This document shows, piece after piece, positions 1 to 13,000 of a DNA stretch of 64,000 nt. This stretch comes from Patiria miniata (taxonomy: Eukaryota; Echinodermata; Asteroidea; Valvatida; Asterinidae). Positions within the stretch are counted from its first letter, which is position 1. Each line of letters starts with the position of its first letter. Under the pieces are notes generated by a model. The model searched no databases. It was not told where the DNA came from and saw only the letters and a list, made by a program, of their open reading frames with translations. The stretch is taken from the NCBI RefSeq assembly GCF_015706575.1, contig NW_024037053.1:3968001-4032000 (forward strand), in the 5' to 3' direction. The position numbers were made by a program, and so were the translations under genes.

Positions 1-130
1 CAATATCACTGATGTACTCAGATTCAGAAATATAATGTGGTTACGTGTTGATTAAGAGCTTTTATACACATGACTTGGTGTTTGCTTACTTGCAGAGTTT
101 TGGTTTTGCAATTAAATGACGCATGATGTG
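1..130. other. Tail of an upstream array unit (intergenic flank remnant)
   Basis: Bases ~1-55 match the flank found after gene 1 (~24832-24885), gene 2 (~33573-33620) and gene 3 (~59563-59610), sharing the word AATGTGGTTACGTGTTGATT with small changes. Bases ~75-125 then match the end of the conserved open frame at 34640-34710 and 62550-62616. The sequence between those two blocks, about 1 kb in the other units, is deleted here. This places another unit, presumably another gene copy, upstream of the window. Nothing coding is visible here. Confidence 0.6.
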
Positions 131-732
131 AGTGTGGTAACAGTTTTGAATTTCCTCATACTTGAAACGTGTATTTGTATGGATGATATATGTTTAATTT
201 AAGACTTTTAGTAGGCCTACAAACTAATTTAAATAAAAATGTGATCGAACAAGTACGGTTAGGTCATCGCTTTTTTAATGACCCTGTATCAAACATCATC
301 AGCTTGAGATGAATTGGAACATGGTTTCAATATTCGACTTTTAATTTCCCAATAATGGAAATGATATGTAGTCACTCCGTGTAACAACCTCTTTAAAGAG
401 CAGAGTGGTTCTGAAGTAAACCAAGTTTTATCTTCCATCTTGTGTTGAGAAGATCACTTTGTTTCTTCATTAACTTAAAGATACAGTATTAATGTACCCG
501 CCGTAACAACGAGACTTCCTTATGGGTCATAAATGGTATATCAGTATATGCGATTTCAAGGCTTTCGAAATTACAGGCATGAAACAAATTACCAAGGAAT
601 TTACTTTTAAGTGCATGTATTGTTTATTACGTTACCAAACATGCACTATATGTTTTATATTCATGTCGAAATCGTCGCTTATTTATTCATTGTTTCACAG
701 TTTGTTTTGGTTGTTCAGATATTTTAATATGT
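131..732 (+). other. Upstream flank of gene 1, homologous to other unit promoters
   Basis: This gene-free stretch aligns patchily with 26200-26760, 34930-35530 and 62840-63420, for example around ATTCGACTTTTAATTTCCC at ~333. It lacks the SINE-like insertion that those three copies share. The 72-codon open frame at 522-740 lies inside this homologous non-coding flank, and I saw no sign that it is conserved as protein, so I do not call it a gene. Confidence 0.5.
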
Positions 733-863
733 TTCGATAGAAGGAACTAACTGTGCTGAGTCTATACCCGAAAGTAATTGAGGCATTATTTGCCGTTCAT
801 GCTATGGAACTCCACACAATAAATACGCAGTCACTTTAACCAGCATCAGTATATGAGCGGCAG
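733..863 (+). promoter_or_regulatory. Conserved promoter/5' leader module of gene 1
   Basis: This is the best-conserved non-coding block in the array, present ahead of all four first exons. Shared words include GAAGGAACTAACTGTGCT, TTGAGGCATTATTTGC, GCTATGGAACTCCACACA, a TATA-like ATAAATAC (~819-826), and TATGAGCGGCAG. The block ends about 116 bases before the ATG. Conservation across paralogues partly reflects recent duplication, so function is inferred. It could be core promoter plus 5' UTR; the transcription start cannot be placed. Confidence 0.5.
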
Positions 864-979
864 AAGGCTTTAAAAACGGTTAGCTACACTACAATTGAGA
901 GAAAACAAGTGTTGTTCACCGGGCTCGGTAGTAGAACGTTGAAATAACGGACATTATAGGCCTGTAAGTAGGCCTGGCA

Positions 980-1052
980 ATGGCGTCCGTTTTACGCTGG
1001 GATCGTCTCGGTGTGATGTTGCTGTTGATGGATGCCTTACTTCTCAACGGAG
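980..1052 (+). CDS. Gene 1 exon 1: signal peptide
   Basis: Encodes [20 protein letters not shown] and four more residues, ending with one base of a split glycine codon (phase 1) before GTAAGC. The charged start followed by a hydrophobic Leu/Met core is a typical secretory signal. The same exon recurs at 27029, 35836 and 63726 with few changes, which fixes the ATG choice. The next ATG is inside the hydrophobic core. Confidence 0.85.
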
Positions 1053-4000
1053 GTAAGCAACCCAAAACATTTATTTTCTCAAGTTCATTATTTTCTCTGT
1101 GTATGAATCAAGGTTTCTCCCTGTAAAATCCACCTGTTGGTTTCTCTGATGAATGAAAGAGTTCCTTTAAAATCATTTGAAAAAAAAAACAGTATCTGTC
1201 ACTACGTGGTTTTCGCCCCTTCTTTTTTTCTTGCAACTTACCTTTCCTGTATCCTCTATTTTTTTTTATAATGTGCCCCTTTCAAATCTTATAATCCATT
1301 AAGGATTTGAGCCAGTGACCAAGTGCTCCGAGTGCTCTGATACTTTCGTACTGTGATTTCGCATGCGGTATTGGCCGCTTTCGATGAAACATACCACAGT
1401 AGTCTATACATGTAAATGTTCTACCTGCGTACAATGTGCAAGCGGACTCTTCACTATTCGCTTCGAGATTTTTGAGGATGTTTAATGTTCATGTATATAC
1501 TTAACTGAACAACTTGGCATTATAACTGGCTCTGATAATTATACGCTTGTGATGTAGATGCTTTGTTTTAGGTTTATTATTAGTCCTATTGAACTGAAAA
1601 GCATCTACATAAACAGTAAAACATCCCCTAATAAAGCCCCGAATCACACTGTGTATACTTCGATCCGGCGACACCAACTTCTACGCCCACTCTCGATATT
1701 TTAGAGTTTACACGGTAGACCAACTCCAACAATGTAAGGGACAAGAGAAAAGACGAAAACAGCTTATATTAAGTATTTATTGAGTTTTGAGTTTTGGGGA
1801 TGGGACTCCCCCTCTCGCTCATTCACTCACCTACTGGTTCTATCACTCTTTAACTTTTTTATCTGAACACACAGTGCTATCCATGAATGTGGTTGGGAAA
1901 CCTGCCACTCAGAGCTCAACTGTTCCAGATTACCTCGGCGGAAACTTTGACGCAGGGAAGGCTGTGGATGGAAATTTCAACACTCTTTCGCATACGGGTA
2001 AGTTAATTATTGGACGTAGACGTATCGAACCGTCACATTATTTTATTGATTTTGAAATGAGATACATAATGTACCCGCTTTTGCAGTTTGATTACCACGA
2101 TCTTTTGTTTACAAACTGAATCAGAATGGAGATGAGCACAGTAACCACAACGATCCGAAGAACCTCAGAAGTTTACGCGACGACTAATTATCTGAATAGT
2201 TATAGAATCGTTTTGTGTTACTGAACATTTATTGATTGAATAGCATAATGGAAAGCTAAAATAAATGTGTGCAATACTGGTAGCTCCAAATGAGTGATTG
2301 TTTTATATTGCAACAAATTTCTAAAGGTTACATAATGCTTTATTTTGAATGAAACAACAAGCACACAGACATGTGAATGTTCGCGGGCAAAATCTTTGAA
2401 AATCAATTTCTCCCGTTTTGAAAACTGTATCTTCATGTATTTTCAGGGTTTGTAGTGATCCAACTATGTGCAAAAAAATCGTTTTCATATGTTCAGTGCT
2501 TTTTGTTGAAATTGGAAAAATATGCCTCTTTACTTTCATTTTTAACAGTTGTAAAATTGGTATTTGCAATATCTGTAATCCGTTCAAGCCTCACGAATAT
2601 TAATTATGATATATAATTTATGGTGTGCAGTAAAAATTTGAGGTATTCGCCTCCTTCACGACAAGTTATTAATTAATAAATATCAACCTTTTTGCTGGCG
2701 CACATTAGTCGATACCGAGACCCACGCGAAGTCATGCCGAATCACGCAATATGCTAAATACTTTGTCAGCATTGTTGTCCCAAAATCGGCCAACTGGAAA
2801 ACCATGCAGGTGAGTTGGGTCGGAGACAAAAATTGTAACCAAAATAACTACAATAAACATGAAAAAAAACAAATAAAGGACAACAACAAACAAGCACGAC
2901 AAAGAACCGTGAAGGGCTGCCTAAGAGAAAGACTAAAAGTGTATTAAACACCGTCGCCATAAGGGCGTGTCACTCAAACCCTTCACAACATAGAATACAA
3001 ACATAAAGCCCAAACCAGTCGTCATACAAAACACAAATTGAACAGAGTGCAAAAGTTCGAGGCGAGGACGAAGGGATAACAGTAGGGCGGGGTTCGAAAA
3101 GAGGGGTCAGAAAAGTGGTGAGACGGAGGGGGAGAGGATTAGTATTAAGAAGGTAATGAATAAACGGAGGTAAATGAATAAACAGAGAAGGGAGGGCAAA
3201 AGAGGACCAAAGGGGCAAAGAGAGGAAACGGGGAGAGGAAGTTATATGAATTAAGGGTGAGGTACGGTCAGTAACAGGTATTTGTTTTTAAAGAAGCAAC
3301 CAGGTAAATTACAGAGAGAAAACTGTTGTCACCAAGGTAATACATCATCTGTTCTTCATATAACGTAGACATGACAAGAATACGCAAGAATGCACAAAAA
3401 GGGAACATAAATTAACGTATATCTCCTAAATAGTCAGGCTCGGAACTCCAGATTATAACAAACTAATAGAATACTGCAGTAGTTATAACTATAATTTTAC
3501 AGATTCCATAAATCTTCAAAAGGCTAACATTGATTTCAATTTGAAGCACACCTCGTAATATGCGACGTTGGAAGAGATTCAGTGTGGGTTTGTGTTACTA
3601 TAAAACTACCACATCAAACCCTTTGCCTCAACGTTTTGCATATGTTCTGCGCAATGACAATGAGCCATTACTACTCAAAATAATGATAGGTTGTCCGAAG
3701 AAAAAGTTTCAGTCGGAGTTCACGATTCATTACCTGAACGTGAAGCGCTTGTCAGTTGTGAAGCTAATTAAAATACTGAACTGAGTAATTAATGAGACGT
3801 TATAGAAGCCTTTTTTGAACACGCATCAAGATGGGCGTCAATCGGTGGGGGACGGGGAGGGGCAAGTGCCCCCCCCCCAATTTTTTTTTTTAAGTTTAGG
3901 GGATATCATATCATTCCCCCCCCCCCGTTCGTCCCCCTCCAAAACAAATGTAGCCTACACATGATTCTAAAGCTCAGAATAGCTTATTCGATTACTCCGA

Positions 4001-7000
4001 ACTCAAAAATGTTGTTTAAATTATGATATTTTGTTCAAAACAATGGTGATAGTGGTCAGAAATTGTCTCAGGCCGCATCACAGAGCGTCTAGATTCCAAA
4101 AATTTCCGGGGCCCTTCAGCGGGCCCTGAACCTGACGCCGTTAGGGCTTCGCGCTCACAATAGTTCCGATCAACGAGTGTCCCCCCCCCCCCCACACACA
4201 CACTTTTGAAAAGCGATTGACGTCATTGCGCAGCAAGACACATACTTTATGCACGAAATAGTTTCAAAAAAGCTTTTTAAAATACTCAAATCCACGGATG
4301 TTTGACATGCAAAACGACTGTTTGTCATAATACCCACACAGCAGAAAAAAATATGAGTTTTGATAAAAAAAAAAGTTCGACTTACAATTTTTAGGCAACT
4401 TGCAAACAGCGGATTTAAGACAATTTGAGGGTGCTGAATCCGAATCTGGATACCCCCTGGTGCCATACTTGCACGTTTTGGCTGTAAATGCTCTTAAAGA
4501 TGCATTGCATCAATTCGCTGATATACTACACAATTAAGCTGGACAGTAGGCAAGACACAAAAATGCTTTCACATTCATGACAGTTATTTAAAAACAATGT
4601 TAATTATATTTACATTTGCAATGAAGTTATATCGAAGCCATCATTTAATTATTTGTTTACATTTTAAGCTTCATTAAATCTACTAAGTGATTTTACAGAC
4701 ATGTTTGAAAGCAGGTATATTGCAGCTTCAATTTAATAAAAGGAGGGATTTATTTTTGTTTGTCACTTTGCTTTTAGGCACTTTGTATTCAAATAAAGTT
4801 ACCGGGAAATTAAAGGGGCATTACTCCCAGTATGCATTTTAACCTCAAGTACAAAAAGCCTATGGCCAATGGAAGTGAATATGCATCAATAATGGTAGGA
4901 AAAAAACATGGACATGGGGCACTCCATATAATTATATCCAACTGGCATTCTTATAAGCTCTTTCCCAGAAGTGGTAGTCCCTTCAATATAAATGTACTCT
5001 TTAAAAAAGGCTTATGATGACTGCAAAACATCTGTTTTGTGTTAAAGCTTCCGTGGTATACAGTTCCTGAAAATGACATGTTTACAACCTTGTGTGCAGA
5101 AATTAATTCCCGACGTGCGACGTAAAATAGTATGCACAGCGCTGCGTTGACCCTGAGCACGAGCTTGAGACTGTTGTTTATCTCATACGCTGACGGGGCT
5201 CAAGTATCGGGAATAATCAGGGCCAAGTTTCGGGGTGAAAATGCACCTTTTTAGTTGGTTTTAAGTTTAACTTGAACGATACAGCCTTCAGCTGACGGCC
5301 TAGTAGGTCCGTATTTCAAATTGTGATTTCGTGTAATTGTCTCTCCAAAATTGTAAAATAACAAAACTGATGCGATATACCAGTTATTACTAGTATGGCT
5401 CTAAGTATGTGATCGTTTACATTAAGCATTCTGTATATTGATGGATGGATGCATTTATTTTTTGTTTGGTGTAAACAATTGTTTTTTGTTCCTCCCAAAC
5501 AAAAAATTTTGTAGAGTTTTGTGGGTGGTGTACGCAGTGGCTGAATTTCTTTTATGACATCACTTTTAAAAAAAATTGGGTTTGTTCGGTTTTTTTTTAT
5601 TGGGGGGGGGGGGGCTGAACCCACGTTGTCCATCCCCTACCCCACCTAGATCCGCCATTGGTTGCATACAGATTCTTACTTTACCATAACGAACAACTGA
5701 ATGGCTGCACATTCGCCACTTTTTGTAATTAGTAGAATTAACAAACGCTGCAATTTTATTTTCAAAATTTAGTTGTCCACGTTGGGGACATCATGAAGTG
5801 TAAGAATATATAAACAAAATCCAAAATTGCTTGAAACAATTTTCGTTTTGGACGGATTTGTAAGTTGAACCGTTTGGAGCTCCATTTGTTTTAATATTCA
5901 CACTCTTTCCGAATTATGACGTTTACCGAACATTTACCTTCTGGTAATTAAAAGGTCAAGCCATGTCAAATCACGTGCGGGGAACAGTTTATCAAGTAGT
6001 GGTCTATCAGATCGCAAAGTGTGAACAATATTTACCATTCTGATTTTTGATTGAAACAAACGGTCTTTATTTCATCTAAAATCGCTGGTAATTTCAAAAT
6101 ACAGAAAACAAAGAACAAATATACAAACTCAAAGGGTTATGGACACATCCCCATCACCCAATCATTATTAAAAAAAAACAAAAGTAAACAATTTTGCTTG
6201 AATGACACTGTGATTATGTCATGTAACCGTTTATACTGTATACAAACATAAACAAATTTTATTTCATTTTCTGATGACGTAGTTTGAGTCTTTATTGTGT
6301 TATATGCCGAGACATTTTTATTTAAACAAGATCAAAGTAAACCAAAGAAAAAAGGGATTTGTACGTTGTCTTCAGTGGAGAAACCAGTAGAAACAAGACA
6401 TTTCTTTATTTCTGTATGTGCCAACAGAGAAGGAATCAAACCCGTGGTGGCGATTGGACTTGGAGGCTGTCTACTGCTTGGAGAAAATAACTATCATCAA
6501 CAGAATGGACGAATGGTGTAAGATCATATATACCAATATCTGCAGTCCTCTATATGCAGTGGTGTAAAAAATGCCTGGCCTTGGAAATGCGAAAACTAAC
6601 AGTTCCTACTACAGAAACAGGGCTTACAAATGCACGTTCTTTAAAATAATGTTTGGGATCTTCCAAAATTATATCAATGGAGTATAACTAGAGGAAAGTA
6701 AGAGTTGCTCTCCCTGAGCGCCAATTTGTAAGTTTCAGGCGGGAAACTACATTTGACATTTCAATTTCCGTTGCTTTAGCAAAACATGTCATGCATCCTC
6801 TTCTGAATGTGACAGAGCCAAAACTAAGCCGACGTTAAGTAATGGAACGTTTACTGAAAGGAAGCATGCAATAGGATTAGGAATAGGATTTTATGACTTG
6901 AATACATTTAAAACAGATTTCTTGCCATGTTAATATGACTTTCTACCTCCTTTGTAGAAGAAAAAGGGAGAAATTTCAACATGTTGGTTTTTATGCTAAT

Positions 7001-10000
7001 GAAAATTTCCATATTCATTAGCAAAAGCGTTATGTCATTAAAGGCAGAACGGTAGTGTCTCCATTGCTTGGTGTACAAATAAATATCGAACTTTTTCATC
7101 ATGTTCTTGGAGTAAGTTCCTCTTTTTACTTGTTTATCATGTTAAACTGCTTGTTTAGACAGCAGTAGCGGCCACTATTTCTTCGAAACTTTCTTATGTG
7201 GGTAATTTTTTAAGACTTATTTTTGTACTATTCGTATGCACTTTTAACAAGAAGTACCTTGTGTTACAAAAGAGAAAATAGTGTCCTCTTACATGTATTG
7301 ATAAAAGGGTTTGCTAACTATAGAAAAAATACCACTTTCTTCTTTCAAGTATTAAGATCTTGTATGTACTGTTGCAACACATAGTAATGTGCATAAAAAC
7401 AAGATGAGCTGAATTTACACTGCATGTTTACTTTAACAAATTTCAAATTGTTTGCGGTCCGAAACAAGTCAGGCGCATCTTTTTAGCATTAAGGGCGCAA
7501 GAGAGACCAAACTCGACGAAATCATGCAACTCGGAACGACATCTGAACTTTATCGGAACGACTTCTTATGTGTCGTTTTGGCATCCTTCAGGTCGTGCAT
7601 GGTCGGCAGTGGAGCCACAATTAGTTTCTCAAGTTGAAACATATCGTGATGGTCGACAAAAGTATCTAAAACGGATCATAGTCTGTTCTCTGTCTGTACT
7701 CAAGCAATAGTGTCGTAGCGAAGTCGTAACGACATCGCAATAGTATTCGAGATCAGCAGTGGTCGTACATGGTCGGCCAAATTGTTGACCCGACTTTGAA
7801 ACGACCTTTGAACAGTCACTCCGTCATTTCGTCGTAACGAGATCGAGATTCAGTCGTGAAAAAAAAATGAATTGAACGGATCCAATTTGTAGCGAAGTCG
7901 TACTATTTCGGTTCGAGGCCGTTTCGGAGTCGCAGTATTCGGGACGACATTGCAGCACATTCTGATCATGAAAGGCAGACTCGAGCTCAGAAGACGAAAT
8001 TTGAATTTGGCGCCACATTTCCTACGTTTTTAGTACGATTTTCAAGATGTTTTTAAATCTCATGGTCTTGGCGGGGTCTTGGTCTTTGGTCTTGGATGTG
8101 TGACAGGGGCTTAAGAACTGTACTTGTTCAAACAAAACACACAACTTATTTCTACGTTTTGGAAAGAATCCAATATGTTGAAGAGCACGAGTAGAAATTA
8201 CATTGCTCGATGCTCGAAAAAGTAATATTAATATGAATCATAGCATGAACATTCGCTCCAAACTGCAATATGTTTTAACTCTCATTATAACTTTTTTCCG
8301 GTCTTCTAATTATTTTTTATTGTAATACATTTTTTTACCTCTGTCTATTTTTAAAATGTTTTCCAATGTAAACCTGCCCACAATTCAGCCTTCGGGCTGC
8401 GACGGGAGAGTAAAATAAACCATTTAATAAATAATAAATAAATAAACTGCAGATGACCGTTTGGACGGCGCTGAAGTACGTGCCGGAATGAGTCCAGATC
8501 GTTTACCGAACAGACTGATAGGAACAGTTGATTTCGGCATGACCGGCGGTGCGGGGATGGTTACTACATTGATAGCTGACCCTGTGGTCTCTGCTCGCTA
8601 CGTGAGGGTGGACCTTCGCGGTGACAATAAAGTCCTTCATATGACGCAAGTCATGGTTGGAGAATTCGTAGATGAAGAAGCTCTTGCGTCAACTGGTGAG
8701 TAATGTTTTGAAGAATCATTCTATGGTGATTTAGAAATGAATAACATTTCAAAATAATAAATGTAACGGCCTGTCACACTGTCACGCTCTGGTGTGGAGT
8801 TCGTACTGCAACCAATAAACTTGAGTAAAAAATTTGTTGCTGACAGCAAAGTTGTATTAAATTGGTGTCCACGCTGATGTTGTCGAGGAGAGATCTAATA
8901 TCAAGCTGCTTTGTGTTAGGTTTCGGCGGTTTGCGGTAGGCCTAAATTTTGACTGCCCCAACTATAGTCGGTGATCCGTATTTGTTGGGGCCTCCGCACC
9001 CCTGAAGACCCGGTAAGAGCACTGAAGGTGAATGATTACAGTTATTGCTCGAACCGTCACTTAAAGCTTATACTCAATCGCACTCTCAAAATTCCAAAGA
9101 GTGAAATTAGGGACTAGACGTTTTAGAGTGAAAATCACTCTCATTTTCGATTGAAATAGTCTTAAATATGAGCCACTTCAATGGAAGCTCGAGTAAAATA
9201 TCGATCTTTACGAATGAAGAAATTTCACTCTAAAACGTCTAGTCCCTAGTTTCCAACTATAGGAGTGAATCTTCACTCGAATGGAGTGAATTTTTACTGT
9301 TTGGAATTTAGAGAGTAACCCCCTCGAAAAACACGTTAAACAAGTGCAGCAGCAGGATTCCAGTCAAACCAGTGAGTTTGGCGGTTTTGAGACATTATCT
9401 TATATTAAAAAATATAATTAATTTTGACAACGCACATGGCTACGGCGACGCGCGCGCATACCAGAAACCGGAGACTTTTGGGGGGCCTCAAATCGCAAAA
9501 TGAAGAATATCAAGTGTTTCGATTCCCTCACGAGTTTTTCTGTTCTTTTTGTAGCAATTACCCTAAGCGGAAGCTTGACCTCTCAAAGCTCCAAATACAA
9601 CCAATGGAGTGCTGATCGAGCGGTGGACAGAGCTTTTATCTACGATGATCCTCATTGCAGCCAGACAGGTAAGGCCGCATTTAATTCAAGGGTTTGATTA
9701 TCGATTCGCGCAGCCCAAAGGCTGAATTGTGAATGATTTATAACAAAACATTTAAATTACTTTATACATACAAATGAATTGTCATAAATGAATAGCTATC
9801 AAACAAGAACAAATGAATAAGGTGTCAAACAGAATAGCAATTTAAGGACGCACATAAAGAATATATATTTTATCTTTTAAGAAATACATGGACTGCAAAA
9901 AAAGTCATAGATACTGCTGAATTGCCTTTAACCTGTGTGTTCAATGATTGCACCTAAAGACAGTCTTCTTAAAAAAGGTTTATGTATGCCTATTTTTTTG

Positions 10001-13000
10001 TATAAGCAGTCAATAAATTAAACTACTATCTCGATTGCCATCATAAGAGAACAACACATTTTCTCGTCTGCCTTTTCCCCCAAGATCACGGATTCTCTAA
10101 GATGGCGGATGTATTCTTTCGTTTTCTAGACTCATACATTTTACGCGGATATCTTTGTGTCCAAAGCAACCGTCACCGTTTCTAACAGATTTGAAATGTC
10201 CGGCAAAATATATAACAAACGCATGATTTTTAAAAAGAGGGCGGGCGAGAAAAACGAAGCGTGCGAGTACGAGAAACTGGTGTATTTGTTCACGTTGTCC
10301 TTCTTGAATGAAATAAATTTACCAACACCACTACAACGCAACGGTTCAATGTAATAAGCCTACTTTTTTTAACAGATGAAGAAGAAAATCCATGGTGGAA
10401 AATTGACCTGGTGTTTGCGCAGTGTGTCAGAAAGGTGACAGTCAAGAGCTGGGATGCTACCCTTGGTGAGTTGATTTCAGAGCTACATTCACATGGGATG
10501 GCAAAATATGAACTAGAAAGCGAACGTTTAAGAGGCCTTGGTGAAGCACCCTTTGTTAAGGATTTGCATCACATTCTGTATAAGAAGTTGGAATTTATGT
10601 TACTGATGGAAGTACTTCAGAAACCGTTATTTCTTTACACAACTGCATCAAGTTCTATAACAATAATAATAATAATAATACCGGAGTCTTATATAGCCCA
10701 CGTATCTACCAAAACTTAGGTACTCAAGGCGCTGGTAATTATGTCATTTTTTTTAAAGACAGGTAAATGAAGTTTATGGAAATACGAGGCCCATTATGAA
10801 GCACCATTTATAAAGGGTATACAAGGTGCTGCGGCGCGTATTGCAGCCACTGCCAGAAACACCGGGGTGAACCCCTTCTCTGAGCGATAAGTGTCACTTG
10901 GTTCTTTAACTTGCATTACACAACACACGGGAAATACGGCTCTACGTCCCATCCGAGGGCGAGACAATAATGGTAAAGTGCCTTGCTCAAGATCACAAGG
11001 ATCATGTTCCCCGTCAGAATTCGAACCAGAAGTCGAACACCGTAAGCATTGGACTAAAGCCCTCCCCCCAGTTCTGCTGACAATGTTGCTCATTTTCTCC
11101 CCTTTTCGACATAAGTACACGAGAGAACACGTTTTGAGGATGCTGTTGTTCGAGCCGGTACAAGTAATGAGCCGATCACAGATAACCCAATGTGTGGAAG
11201 TCCAGTTACCACATACCAAGCCGTAGCCAATAACTGGATGGAGTTTGACTGCAATCCACCCGATGGACTGACTGCTCGATACGTCAGCATCGATATTCCA
11301 CGCCGGACGTACCTCGCATTATGTGAGGTAGTTGTGTTACCGTGTGATCTTCCAACAGGTAAACCACCAATGATTGTTTATAAGACCACTGGTTTAAACG
11401 ACTGATCGCCCCGAAGATTTATCTGTAAATGATGTCTTCAAAGTTTGTCCAAAACGTTACATCACGTTTCACCCACAAAAAAACAAAATCTCTGGCAAAA
11501 GAAACGGAAATGAATTACAAAAATACAATCAAGATATGTCATCAAACTTATTTTGCAGTGTTTCGCTTGAGTAGGAAATAAAGATAGATATTTCGCTTTC
11601 TTTAATCCACAGTTGATTTTACTCTCGTCGCTAATCCTGCTGTCACACACCTGACTACAACGAGCGATGTCGTCCTGACAGCATACAAAGGTCCCAATGA
11701 CATACCTGCTGGTGTCACATTTGGCCGTCAGTTGGCAACAGGTGGAATGGATGGACTTACTTCCGGTTCAGCCGAAGAAGATGAGCCATCATTACAATGC
11801 ACTGCGAGATCGCTTCGACTACCTGCTGAGGATGGGGGTGACAGAGTCGGCGTCTTCTACTTTGAGGCATCTAGAAACGGCATTATGACAAGAATCCAAA
11901 CCGTTCTTGTGCCCAAAGGTAGTATATTCCTAAGTACTGGAATTACTGTCCAATATAACAACTGCTCAGAGAAAAAAGGCAGCAACAATGAGGAACTGCG
12001 ATAAAAATTACCTCGTGAAACGTATTCAAGCATTGTAGGCTACCAACACTGAACTAGTTGGCGGTTTTACTTCCGTGTATATTAAGAACAGAAAATACAC
12101 GGAACGGCTACAATGTTTTGAAAAGGAGAAGCTGATGCAAGTTAAACTCTGTTGACTTTGGTATTTGTAAAGAAGTCGTTCAACCAATTTGACGGGTTTT
12201 TTTCTTTATTTTGTGGGCGGGACGATGAACGACATTCAAGATTATTATTCCAAGTAATTAGATGAAAGAGGCACTGAACCTAAATCGGGTTGTTGTTTTT
12301 GTTTTAGATGGAAACGTTCAGATACGGGCACTTGAGAGAACTCAGGTAGCAAATGTCGGAGACTCAGTTCGACTGGAGATGCGCGATGTGAATGCACCAA
12401 ACACCAACTACAGATGGCGGCATAATGGTGGTGACGTCATCACATTTTGGGATGACCAGCTCAGTGTGTCTATTGATGATGTTGCTGTGAGTGATGGAGG
12501 AGTCTACAGCTGCTTTGTATCTGGCCAGGAGGATCAACAACTGCATGGCAACATGAGACTCATTGTACGAGGTTGGTGCAAATCTACTCAAGTGTTAACG
12601 TATCTTTAGAAACGTCAAGAGAAAAATAGAATACCTGAAAAGGAAAAGCATTTGCAATAATGCAGAAACAACGATCACTGTGTAAAAATGCAAGAAATGT
12701 TCGACTGCAGAGCGAGACACCTCAAACCTATTATTGCTCCCGGATATCATACCACTCACGGATATTTCATATTTTCTTTAATATTGTCAACATCTATTAA
12801 TTAACAGGTTGTTCCTCAGGAAAGTGGGGGTCTCCTTCCTGTCTCAATGTCTGTCGTCGATGCTACAACGGAGGCGTTTGTGATGACAAGACTGGATCTT
12901 GTATCTGTGCTCCGGGCTTCAGTGGAGAACAATGTGAACAAGGTAGGATACAATTATCATTGGCGCAATGCCTTGAATCAAATTTGATCCGAATCATTAA

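Noticed and set aside
10794..11226. Overlapping open frames of 111 and 141 codons on opposite strands in intron 6 of gene 1
   Set aside because: They lie in a SINE-like repeat with a pol III B-box on the minus strand; no protein family is recognisable.
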